Assembly (NCBI RefSeq): GCF_001953875.1
Contig: NZ_MQUR01000022.1
Location: forward strand, 1-64,000
Reading direction: 5' to 3'
DNA from: Streptomyces amritsarensis
Lineage (GTDB): Bacteria; Actinomycetota; Actinomycetes; Streptomycetales; Streptomycetaceae
DNA length: 64,000 nucleotides
In this document: in pieces, positions 16,445 through 23,547 of the stretch
Numbering within the stretch: position 1 is the stretch's first letter
Layout: the number at the start of each line of letters is the position of its first letter
Notes under the pieces: model-generated
What the model saw: the letters and a program-made list of their open reading frames with translations, nothing else
The model's database searches: none
Told to the model about the DNA's origin: nothing
Translations under genes and position numbers: made by a program

Positions 16445-18526
16445 ATGACAGAGCGCCAGAAGGACCGTCCGTGGCTCATGCGGACGTACGCCGGCCACTC
16501 CACGGCCGAGGCGTCCAACGAGCTGTACCGCCGCAACCTCGCCAAGGGCCAGACCGGCCTGTCGGTCGCGTTCGACCTGCCGACGCAGACCGGCTACGAC
16601 CCCGACCACATCCTCGCCCGCGGCGAGGTCGGCCGGGTCGGGGTCCCGGTCTCCCACCTCGGCGACATGCGGCGGCTGTTCCAGGACATACCCCTGGAGC
16701 AGATGAACACCTCGATGACGATCAACGCCACCGCCATGTGGCTGCTGGCGCTCTACCAGGTGGCCGCCGAGGAGCAGGGCGCGGACATCTCCCAGCTCCA
16801 GGGCACCACCCAGAACGACATCGTCAAGGAGTACCTCTCGCGCGGGACGCACGTCTTCCCGCCGGGGCCGTCCCTGCGGCTGACGACCGACATGATCGCG
16901 TACACGGTCAACCACATCCCGAAGTGGAACCCGATCAACATCTGCAGCTACCACCTGCAGGAGGCCGGGGCCACCCCGGTCCAGGAGATCTCGTACGCGA
17001 TGTCCACCGCGATCGCCGTCCTCGACTCGGTGCGCGACTCGGGGCAGGTCCCCGAGGAGCGCTTCGGCGAGGTTGTCGCCCGTATCTCCTTCTTCGTGAA
17101 CGCGGGTGTCCGCTTCATCGAGGAGATGTGCAAGATGCGCGCCTTCGGCCGCATCTGGGACAAGGTCACCAAGGAGCGCTACGGCATCGAGAACGCGAAG
17201 CAGCGCCGCTTCCGTTACGGCGTCCAGGTCAACTCCCTGGGGCTCACCGAGGCACAGCCGGAGAACAACGTCCAGCGCATCGTGCTGGAGATGCTCGCGG
17301 TCACCCTCTCCAAGGACGCCCGCGCCCGCGCGGTGCAGCTGCCCGCCTGGAACGAGGCGCTGGGCCTGCCCCGGCCCTGGGACCAGCAGTGGTCGCTGCG
17401 CATCCAGCAGGTCCTCGCCCACGAGAGCGACCTGCTGGAGTACGACGACATCTTCGCCGGATCCCACGTCATCGAGGCCAAAGTCGACTCCCTGGTCGCC
17501 GACTGCCTGGCCGAGATCGACCGGATCCAGGAGATGGGCGGCGCCATGGCCGCCGTCGAGTCCGGCTACCTGAAGTCCCAGCTGGTCTCCTCGCACGCCG
17601 AGCGGCGGGCGCGGATCGAGGCCGGCGAGGACAAGATCGTCGGCGTGAACTGCTTCGAGCAGACCGAGCCGAACCCGCTCACGGCCGACCTCGACGGCGC
17701 CATCATGACGGTCGACGGGGCCGTGGAGGCCCTCACCGTCGAGCGCATCGGCCGCTGGCGCGCCGAGCGCCAGGAGTCCTCGGACCGCCAGGGCAACGGC
17801 GACCCGTTCGTCTTCCCCACCACCCAGCAGGCGCTGGAGCGGCTGAAGGAGGCCGCGGCGGGCACCGAGAACCTGATGGAGGCCACCCTGGAGTGCGCCC
17901 GGGCCGGTGTCACCACCGGCGAATGGGCGGGCGCGCTGCGCGAGGTGTTCGGCGAGTTCCGCGCCCCGACCGGGGTCTCCTCGGCCCCGGTCGCCGTGAC
18001 CGCCGAACCGGGCACGCCGATGCACGAGGTCCGCGAGAAGGTCTCCCGCACCGCCGACGAGCTCGGCTCGGGCCGGCTGCGCCTGCTGGTGGGCAAGCCC
18101 GGCCTGGACGGGCACTCCAACGGCGCCGAGCAGATCGCCGTCCGCGCCCGCGACGCCGGATTCGAGGTGGTCTACCAGGGCATCAGGCTGACGCCGGAGG
18201 AGATCTCCTCCGCCGCGCTGGCCGAGGACGTGCACTGCGTGGGACTGTCCATCCTGTCCGGATCGCACAGCGCGCTCGTCCCGGACGTCCTGGAGCGGCT
18301 GCGCGGGGCGGGGGCGGGTGACATCCCCGTCATCGTCGGAGGCATCATTCCGAACGCCGACGCCGTCGCGCTCAAGGCCGCGGGGGTCGCCGCGGTCTTC
18401 ACCCCGAAGGACTTCGGCATCACGGAGATCATCGGCCGTATCGTCGACGAGATCCGCAAGGCCAACAAGCTCGCCCCCCTCGACACAGACAACGCACTCG
18501 TTGCAAGCACGGAGGTCCCCGCATGA
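16445..18526 (+). CDS. meaA: B12-dependent ethylmalonyl-CoA mutase
   Basis: A 693-aa single-chain coenzyme B12 mutase (MeaA/Ecm), converting (2R)-ethylmalonyl-CoA to (2S)-methylsuccinyl-CoA. The TIM-barrel substrate domain (about residues 10-520) has FDLPTQTGYDPDH, the family's conserved substrate-binding motif region, and LRLTTDMIAYTVNHIPKWNPINI. The C-terminal cobalamin domain (about 540-675) has GLDGHSNGAEQIA, containing the DxHxxG cobalt-ligand motif (His about 556), and LSGSH. Methylmalonyl-CoA mutase is the paralogue; the position right after ccr supports the ethylmalonyl-CoA assignment. Its last codons overlap the lyase gene by 4 bases (ATGA). Confidence 0.94.
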   Translation: MTERQKDRPWLMRTYAGHSTAEASNELYRRNLAKGQTGLSVAFDLPTQTGYDPDHILARGEVGRVGVPVSHLGDMRRLFQDIPLEQMNTSMTINATAMWLLALYQVAAEEQGADISQLQGTTQNDIVKEYLSRGTHVFPPGPSLRLTTDMIAYTVNHIPKWNPINICSYHLQEAGATPVQEISYAMSTAIAVLDSVRDSGQVPEERFGEVVARISFFVNAGVRFIEEMCKMRAFGRIWDKVTKERYGIENAKQRRFRYGVQVNSLGLTEAQPENNVQRIVLEMLAVTLSKDARARAVQLPAWNEALGLPRPWDQQWSLRIQQVLAHESDLLEYDDIFAGSHVIEAKVDSLVADCLAEIDRIQEMGGAMAAVESGYLKSQLVSSHAERRARIEAGEDKIVGVNCFEQTEPNPLTADLDGAIMTVDGAVEALTVERIGRWRAERQESSDRQGNGDPFVFPTTQQALERLKEAAAGTENLMEATLECARAGVTTGEWAGALREVFGEFRAPTGVSSAPVAVTAEPGTPMHEVREKVSRTADELGSGRLRLLVGKPGLDGHSNGAEQIAVRARDAGFEVVYQGIRLTPEEISSAALAEDVHCVGLSILSGSHSALVPDVLERLRGAGAGDIPVIVGGIIPNADAVALKAAGVAAVFTPKDFGITEIIGRIVDEIRKANKLAPLDTDNALVASTEVPA

Positions 18527-19515
18527 CCACGCCAGTCCACCCGGTGAACCGCCTTCGCCCGCGTCGCTCCTGCCTCGCGGTGCCCGGCTCGAACCCGCGG
18601 TTCCTGGAGAAGGCCCAGGGCCTGCCGGCCGACCAGGTCTTCCTGGACCTGGAGGACGCCTGCGCCCCGCTCGCCAAGGAAGGCGCCCGCCACACCATCG
18701 TGGACGCGCTGAACAACGGCGACTGGACCGGCAAGACCCGCGTCGTGCGCGTCAACGACTGGACCACCCACTGGACCTACCGCGACGTCGTCACCGTCGT
18801 CGAGGGCGCCGGCCAGAACCTCGACTGCATCATGCTGCCGAAGGTCCAGGACGCCCAGCAGGTCGTGGCCCTCGACCTCCTCCTGACCCAGATCGAGAAG
18901 ACCATGGGCTTCGAGGTCGGCAAGATCGGCATCGAGGCGCAGATCGAGAACGCCAAGGGCCTGGTGAACGTCGACGAGATCGCCGCCGCCTCCCCCCGGC
19001 TGGAGACCATCATCTTCGGCCCGGCCGACTTCATGGCCTCGATCAACATGAAGTCCCTGGTCGTGGGCATGCAGCCGCCCGGCTACCCGGCGGACGCCTA
19101 CCACTACATCCTGATGCGGATCCTGATGGCGGCCCGTACGCACAACCTCCAGGCCATCGACGGCCCCTTCCTCCAGATCCGCGACGTGGACGCCTACCGC
19201 GAGGTGGCCGGCCGGGCCGCCGCGCTGGGCTTCGACGGCAAGTGGGTCCTGCACCCCGGCCAGGTCGACGCGGCCAACGAGGTCTTCTCCCCCTCCCAGG
19301 AGGACTACGACCACGCCGAGCTGATCCTCGACGCCTACGACTGGTGCACCTCCGAGGCCGGCGGCAAGAAGGGCTCCGCGATGCTCGGCGACGAGATGAT
19401 CGACGAGGCCAGCCGCAAGATGGCCCTGGTCATCGCGGGCAAGGGCCGGGCCGCGGGCATGCAGCGCACCACCAAGTTCGAACTCCCCTCGACCGAGAAG
19501 ACCGCGGAGGCCTGA
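18523..19515 (+). CDS. HpcH/HpaI family beta-methylmalyl-CoA/malyl-CoA lyase
   Basis: A 330-aa CoA-ester lyase of the CitE/HpcH aldolase family. In this pathway it cleaves beta-methylmalyl-CoA to glyoxylate and propionyl-CoA. Visible: the N-terminal RSCLAVPGSNPRFLEKA, the metal-binding LDLEDACAP, MLPKVQD, IEAQIENAKGLVNVDEIA and the phosphate-binding GPADFMASIN. Translation is coupled to the mutase by the ATGA overlap. Members of this family in the ethylmalonyl-CoA pathway usually also handle malyl-CoA. Cytoplasmic. Confidence 0.93.
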   Translation: MTTPVHPVNRLRPRRSCLAVPGSNPRFLEKAQGLPADQVFLDLEDACAPLAKEGARHTIVDALNNGDWTGKTRVVRVNDWTTHWTYRDVVTVVEGAGQNLDCIMLPKVQDAQQVVALDLLLTQIEKTMGFEVGKIGIEAQIENAKGLVNVDEIAAASPRLETIIFGPADFMASINMKSLVVGMQPPGYPADAYHYILMRILMAARTHNLQAIDGPFLQIRDVDAYREVAGRAAALGFDGKWVLHPGQVDAANEVFSPSQEDYDHAELILDAYDWCTSEAGGKKGSAMLGDEMIDEASRKMALVIAGKGRAAGMQRTTKFELPSTEKTAEA

Positions 19516-19520
19516 TCCCG

Positions 19521-20033
19521 ATGCAGTTCGGACGCACGTACGAGGAGTTCGAGGTCGGGGCGGTCTACAAGCACTGGCCCGGGAAGACGGTCACGGAGTA
19601 CGACGACCACCTCTTCTGCCTCCTGACCATGAACCACCACCCGCTCCACATGGACGCGAACTACGCCGAGAACACCACCGACTTCGGCAAGAACGTGGTC
19701 GTGGGCAACTACATCTACTCGCTGCTGCTCGGCATGTCCGTGCCGGACGTCTCCGGGAAGGCCATCGCCAACCTGGAGATCGAGTCCCTGCGGCACGTGG
19801 CGCCGACCTTCCACGGCGACACGATCTACGGCGAGACCACGGTCCTCGACAAGACCCCGTCGAAGTCGAAGAACGACCGCGGCATCGTCTACGTCGAGAC
19901 CAAGGGCTACAAGCAGGACGGCACCCTCGTCTGCGTCTTCCGGCGCAAGGTGATGGTCCCGACCGAGACGTACATCAAGGAGCGCGGCGGCGAGCAGCCC
20001 GGCCGCCCCCAGCTGAAGACCCAGGAGAAGTAG
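19521..20033 (+). CDS. MaoC-like mesaconyl-CoA hydratase
   Basis: A 170-aa single hot-dog domain hydratase of the MaoC family, here predicted to hydrate mesaconyl-CoA to beta-methylmalyl-CoA. ATG 19521 lies 5 bases after the lyase stop. Visible: FEVGAVYKHWPGKTVTEYDDHLFCLLTMNHHPLHMDANYAE, with the catalytic Asp/His hydratase-2 pattern (MNHHPLHMDA). Rhodobacter Mch is a double-length protein of about 340 aa, so this single-domain form probably dimerises. Its place between the lyase and the dehydrogenase supports the assignment. Confidence 0.9.
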   Translation: MQFGRTYEEFEVGAVYKHWPGKTVTEYDDHLFCLLTMNHHPLHMDANYAENTTDFGKNVVVGNYIYSLLLGMSVPDVSGKAIANLEIESLRHVAPTFHGDTIYGETTVLDKTPSKSKNDRGIVYVETKGYKQDGTLVCVFRRKVMVPTETYIKERGGEQPGRPQLKTQEK

Positions 20034-20035
20034 CC

Positions 20036-21241
20036 ATGGCCCGACTCGCCCAGACCGCCGGGCTGACCGACGTCCAGCGGGAGATCCTCAAGACCGTCCG
20101 CGAGTTCGTCGACAAGGAGATCATCCCGGTCGCCACCGAGCTGGAGCACCGCGACGAGTACCCGCAGGCGATCGTCGACGGCCTCAAGGAGCTCGGCCTC
20201 TTCGGTCTGATGATCCCGGAGGAGTACGGCGGCCTGGGTGAGTCGCTCCTCACCTACGCCCTGTGCGTCGAGGAGATCGCCCGGGGCTGGATGTCCGTGT
20301 CGGGCATCATCAACACGCACTTCATCGTGGCGTACATGCTCAAGCAGCACGGCACGCAGGAGCAGAAGGACCACTTCCTCCCGCGCATGGCGCTGGGCGA
20401 GGTGCGCGGCGCGTTCTCGATGTCCGAGCCGGCGCTCGGCTCCGACGTGTCGGCCATCACGTCCAAGGCGGTCAAGGACGGCGACGAGTACGTCCTGAAC
20501 GGCCAGAAGATGTGGCTGACGAACGGCGGCAGCTCCACGCTGGTGGCCGTCCTCGTCCGCAGTGACGAAGGACACCCCGAGGGCACCGCGCCCCACAAGT
20601 CGATGACGACCTTCCTCGTCGAGAAGGAGCCCGGCTTCGGTGAGGTCCGCCCCGGCCTGACCATCCCCGGCAAGATCGACAAGATGGGCTACAAGGGCGT
20701 CGACACGACCGAGCTCATCATGGACGGACTGCGCATTCCGGCCAATCGCGTCCTCGGAGGCCAGACCGGCCGAGGGTTTTACCAAATGATGGACGGCGTC
20801 GAGGTCGGCCGGGTCAACGTGGCGGCGCGTGGCTGCGGCGTCGCGCAGCGTGCTTTCGAGCTCGGCGTCTCGTATGCCCAGCAACGTCACACTTTCGGCA
20901 AGGCGATCGCCGAACACCAGGCCATCCAGTTCAAGCTGGCCGAGATGGCTACCAAGGTCGAAGCCGCTCATGCGATGATGGTGAATGCAGCACGCAAAAA
21001 GGACTCTGGGGAACGAAACGACCTCGAAGCAGGGATGGCGAAGTACCTCGCCTCCGAATACTGCAAGGAGGTGGTGGAGGACGCCTTCCGCATCCACGGT
21101 GGATACGGATTCTCGAAGGAGTACGAGATCGAGCGCCTCTACCGCGAGGCCCCGATGCTGCTGATCGGCGAAGGTACCGCCGAGATCCAGAAAATGATCA
21201 TCGGGCGACGCCTGCTCGAGGAGTACCGACTCCAGGGCTGA
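20036..21241 (+). CDS. acyl-CoA dehydrogenase, predicted methylsuccinyl-CoA dehydrogenase
   Basis: A 401-aa FAD acyl-CoA dehydrogenase, predicted to oxidise (2S)-methylsuccinyl-CoA to mesaconyl-CoA. Visible: helical N-domain, AFSMSEPALGSDVSAI and KMWLTNGG of the FAD/substrate region, and the C-terminal HGGYGFSKEYEIERLYREAP followed by GEGTAEIQKMIIGR, whose Glu is the usual catalytic base. As I recall, the characterised Rhodobacter enzyme is about 550 aa with an N-terminal extension; this one is of ordinary acyl-CoA dehydrogenase length, so substrate specificity rests on context. From about 20,735 to 21,080 codon use is clearly more relaxed (ATT, AAT, CGA, TTT, CAA, AAA) than in the rest of the operon. 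Confidence 0.88.
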   Translation: MARLAQTAGLTDVQREILKTVREFVDKEIIPVATELEHRDEYPQAIVDGLKELGLFGLMIPEEYGGLGESLLTYALCVEEIARGWMSVSGIINTHFIVAYMLKQHGTQEQKDHFLPRMALGEVRGAFSMSEPALGSDVSAITSKAVKDGDEYVLNGQKMWLTNGGSSTLVAVLVRSDEGHPEGTAPHKSMTTFLVEKEPGFGEVRPGLTIPGKIDKMGYKGVDTTELIMDGLRIPANRVLGGQTGRGFYQMMDGVEVGRVNVAARGCGVAQRAFELGVSYAQQRHTFGKAIAEHQAIQFKLAEMATKVEAAHAMMVNAARKKDSGERNDLEAGMAKYLASEYCKEVVEDAFRIHGGYGFSKEYEIERLYREAPMLLIGEGTAEIQKMIIGRRLLEEYRLQG

Positions 21242-21330
21242 AAGTCCCTTTTGCGGCGGATCCTCCCCGGGTCCGTCGCAGCAAGGTCACTACCAGTCAC
21301 TGGCCGACGGTCATCGACTCGGCTTCTGGC

Positions 21331-21361
21331 TTGCCCAGTTGTTGCGCGCAACCGATAGCAT
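21331..21361 (+). promoter_or_regulatory. candidate promoter/operator of psd-pssA
   Basis: TTGCCC (21331-21336) and TAGCAT (21356-21361) are a possible -35/-10 pair with a 19-base spacer. The perfect 12-base palindrome GTTGCGCGCAAC (21341-21352) lies between them and could be a repressor site. Confidence 0.35.
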
Positions 21362-21427
21362 TCCAGTAAAGCCGCCGTCCCGTCCCCCTGTTTGCGGCGC
21401 GGCAATCACCCGCTACGAAGGTCATCC

Positions 21428-22084
21428 ATGCCCCACAGCCAAACCTCTGCACCCCGCGACAGCCGATTCGGCGTACGTCTCGCCCGCGGAGCATCGCCGT
21501 GGCTTCTGCCGACCGTCGCCACCGCGGCGCTCAGCCTCACCCGGGCCCGCAAGTCCGGACGCTGGGCCGCCGTGGCCGTGCCCGCAACCGCGCTCGCCGC
21601 GGGCATGCTGTGGTTCTTCCGCGACCCCGAGCGTGAGATCGCTCAGGGCCGTGTCATCTCGCCCGCCGACGGTGTGGTGCAGAGCATCATGCCGTGGAAG
21701 GACGGACGGACCCGGGTCGCGATCTTCATGAGCCCGCTCAACGTCCACGTCAACCGCGCGCCCCTCGCGGGCACGGTGACGTCGGTGGAGCACGTCCCCG
21801 GCGGATTCGTCCCGGCCTTCAACAAGGAGAGCGAGAACAACGAGCGCGTTGTCTGGCACTTCGACACCGAGCTCGGTGACATCGAGATGGTGCAGATCGC
21901 CGGCGCCGTCGCCCGCCGCATCGTCCCCTACCTGCCGGCCGGCACCAAGGTGGAACAGGGCGAACGCATCGGTCTGATCCGCTTCGGCTCCCGCGTCGAC
22001 ATCTACCTCCCGGAGGGCGTCGAGGTCGCGGTCGAGGTCGGGCAGGCCACCACCGCGGGGGTGACACGAATTGACCGTGACTGA
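21428..22084 (+). CDS. psd: phosphatidylserine decarboxylase
   Basis: A 218-aa pyruvoyl-dependent decarboxylase that makes phosphatidylethanolamine from phosphatidylserine at the membrane. ATG 21428 gives a protein of the short Psd class. Two hydrophobic segments (about 16-28 and 38-52) are followed by WFFRDPER, VISPADGVV, IFMSPLNVHVNRAP and, near the end, LIRFGSRVDIYLPEG. The Gly-Ser pair there is the expected self-cleavage site that yields the pyruvoyl group. The 3' end overlaps the start of pssA, so the two phospholipid genes are cotranslated. Confidence 0.94.
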   Translation: MPHSQTSAPRDSRFGVRLARGASPWLLPTVATAALSLTRARKSGRWAAVAVPATALAAGMLWFFRDPEREIAQGRVISPADGVVQSIMPWKDGRTRVAIFMSPLNVHVNRAPLAGTVTSVEHVPGGFVPAFNKESENNERVVWHFDTELGDIEMVQIAGAVARRIVPYLPAGTKVEQGERIGLIRFGSRVDIYLPEGVEVAVEVGQATTAGVTRIDRD

Positions 22085-22931
22085 CCCTGAGACTCCGGCC
22101 ACCGGCTGGGTGCCCGAGTCCTCCGAGGAGGAGTCCGCCGAGGACGACATGCCGCTCTCGCTGCGGCTGTCGATAGCGGACACCCTCACCCTCGGCAACG
22201 CCACGTGCGGATTCATGGCGGTGTACTTCACCACCACCGGAATCCTCATCCCGCACCTCACCGGGAGCGGCGAGACGGGCATGGCACGCAACAGCGCCGC
22301 CACGGCGGTGATACTGATGCTGCTCGCCGCGGTCTTCGACCTCTTCGACGGGATCGTGGCCCGCAAGCTGCGCAGCTCGCCGATGGGTGCCGAGCTGGAC
22401 AACCTGTCCGACCTGATCAGCTTCGGTCTGGCCCCGGCCTACTTCGTCCTCGTCTACGGCATGGTCGCCGTCGACGCGGACCAGAAGATGTCGGCGCTGG
22501 CCGCGATCGTGGTGCTGCTCGCCGTGGTGCTCCGACTCGCGAGATTCAGCTGCGTGACGATGAAGGACGGCATGTTCCAGGGCATGCCGAGCCCCTTCGG
22601 CGCGCTGACGGTCGTCTCGATCGTGCTGCTGGAGCTCCCGTTCATCCCGACGCTGCTGGCGATCATCGGGGTGGCGTGGCTGATGGTGAGCCGGGTCGAG
22701 TACCCCAAGCCGCGGGGTGTCCTCGCGGTGGCGATGCTCTGCTGGATCATCAGCGCGATGGGGCTGCTGGCGGCCTGGGCGTTCGACGCCCCGGGCGGTC
22801 AGCTGCTGCTCCAGACCGGCTGCGCCCTGCAGATCGCGATGGCGGCGACGATTCCGCTGTTCGCGACGACGCGGAGGGCCAACACCTTCCGGCACAACCG
22901 CCGCGAGGCCCGAGCGACGTCGCTGCGCTAG
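22071..22931 (+). CDS. pssA: CDP-diacylglycerol-serine O-phosphatidyltransferase
   Basis: A 286-aa integral membrane CDP-alcohol phosphatidyltransferase that forms phosphatidylserine, the substrate of Psd. The family signature DG-x2-AR-x8-G-x3-D-x3-D is present in FDLFDGIVARKLRSSPMG followed by AELDNLSD. About six to eight hydrophobic segments follow. The first possible start is TTG 22071 inside psd, with a GTG six bases later giving VTDPETPATG; the overlap (11-14 bases) implies coupled translation. A strong hairpin follows the stop. Confidence 0.93.
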   Translation: MTVTDPETPATGWVPESSEEESAEDDMPLSLRLSIADTLTLGNATCGFMAVYFTTTGILIPHLTGSGETGMARNSAATAVILMLLAAVFDLFDGIVARKLRSSPMGAELDNLSDLISFGLAPAYFVLVYGMVAVDADQKMSALAAIVVLLAVVLRLARFSCVTMKDGMFQGMPSPFGALTVVSIVLLELPFIPTLLAIIGVAWLMVSRVEYPKPRGVLAVAMLCWIISAMGLLAAWAFDAPGGQLLLQTGCALQIAMAATIPLFATTRRANTFRHNRREARATSLR

Positions 22932-22944
22932 CTCGGCAGGTTCG

Positions 22945-22981
22945 AGGAGGCCCCGGATGCCACAGGCATCCGGGGCCTCCT
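22945..22981 (+). terminator. terminator of psd-pssA
   Basis: A perfect 16-bp stem (22945-22960 with 22966-22981) with a CACAG loop, 13 bases after the pssA stop. No T tract follows. Confidence 0.75.
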
Positions 22982-22990
22982 GCGTGTCCG

Positions 22991-23022
22991 GGGCGGTGGC
23001 GGGGCTGGGCGGTGGCGGGGCT
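22991..23022. repeat. 16-base tandem duplication
   Basis: GGGCGGTGGCGGGGCT occurs twice head to tail (22991-23006 and 23007-23022), immediately before the first palindromic element in the 616-base gene-free gap. Confidence 0.7.
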
Positions 23023-23039
23023 GGGCCGGGGGCGGCGGC

Positions 23040-23150
23040 GGGGTGGGGAGTGTCCGGGGTAGGCATGATTTATGGCCCCGAGCGGGAGCGCACAGAACTC
23101 GGCGGCAAGGGCCACAAATCACGTTTGACACCCCGGACACTCCCCACCCC
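23040..23150 (+). repeat. palindromic intergenic element, copy 1
   Basis: A 111-base imperfect palindrome. The outermost 21 bases (23040-23060) are perfectly complementary to 23130-23150. The next part repeats the pattern TGATTT-TGGCC inward from both sides (23066-23077 and 23110-23122), and the middle has a small CCGAG/CTCGG stem (23078-23082, 23098-23102). It can therefore fold into one long hairpin of about 38 bp per side. The same core reappears inverted 170 bases downstream. There is no coding sequence and no recognised family. Confidence 0.75.
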
Positions 23151-23320
23151 ACCACCGCCCCCTCAGGTCACCGTCCGCCCGTCCCTGGTCCCGTGCCGCC
23201 GCCGATCCCTCCTGCACGTCCCCGGGCCCGCATCGGGGTAGGCCGAGGCCCTGCCTTTGTTACCCCGTGAGCCTCCTGGACGGGTGTCGTGTCGGCCCGG
23301 GCGGGGACGGGGTCGGTGGT

Positions 23321-23434
23321 GGGGCGGGGGTCGTCCGGGGTGTAAAACGTGATTTGTTGGCCCGGACCACCGAATGCGATCCCGATCCGGCTGAGGGGCC
23401 ATAAATCATGCCTACCCCGGACGGCCCCCGCCCC
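23321..23434 (-). repeat. palindromic intergenic element, copy 2 (inverted)
   Basis: Read on the minus strand, this 114-base element repeats copy 1: both contain GTCCGGGGTAGGCATGATTT, then TATGGCCCC, a variable centre, and AAATCACGTTT-ACACCCCGGAC. Its outer arms (23321-23341 and 23414-23434) pair over 20 of 21 positions plus one G-U. The arm sequence differs from copy 1 (for example CGGGGGTC in place of TGGGGAGT), yet stays complementary, so the stem is conserved rather than the primary sequence. The spacer 23151-23320 and the remaining gap 23435-23547 show no gene. Confidence 0.75.
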
Positions 23435-23547
23435 GCCGCCGGGCGCGGCCCCGCCCCCACCACCGACCCCGCTCCGCCCCGACCACCGCTAGCCTTGATG
23501 TCGGAAAACCGCCAGCCGCCGGGGATCGTGCCCCGGATCCTGGAGCC

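Noticed and set aside
22071..22084. A frameshift or fusion of psd and pssA
   Set aside because: The overlap is an ordinary translational-coupling overlap; both proteins keep all motifs.
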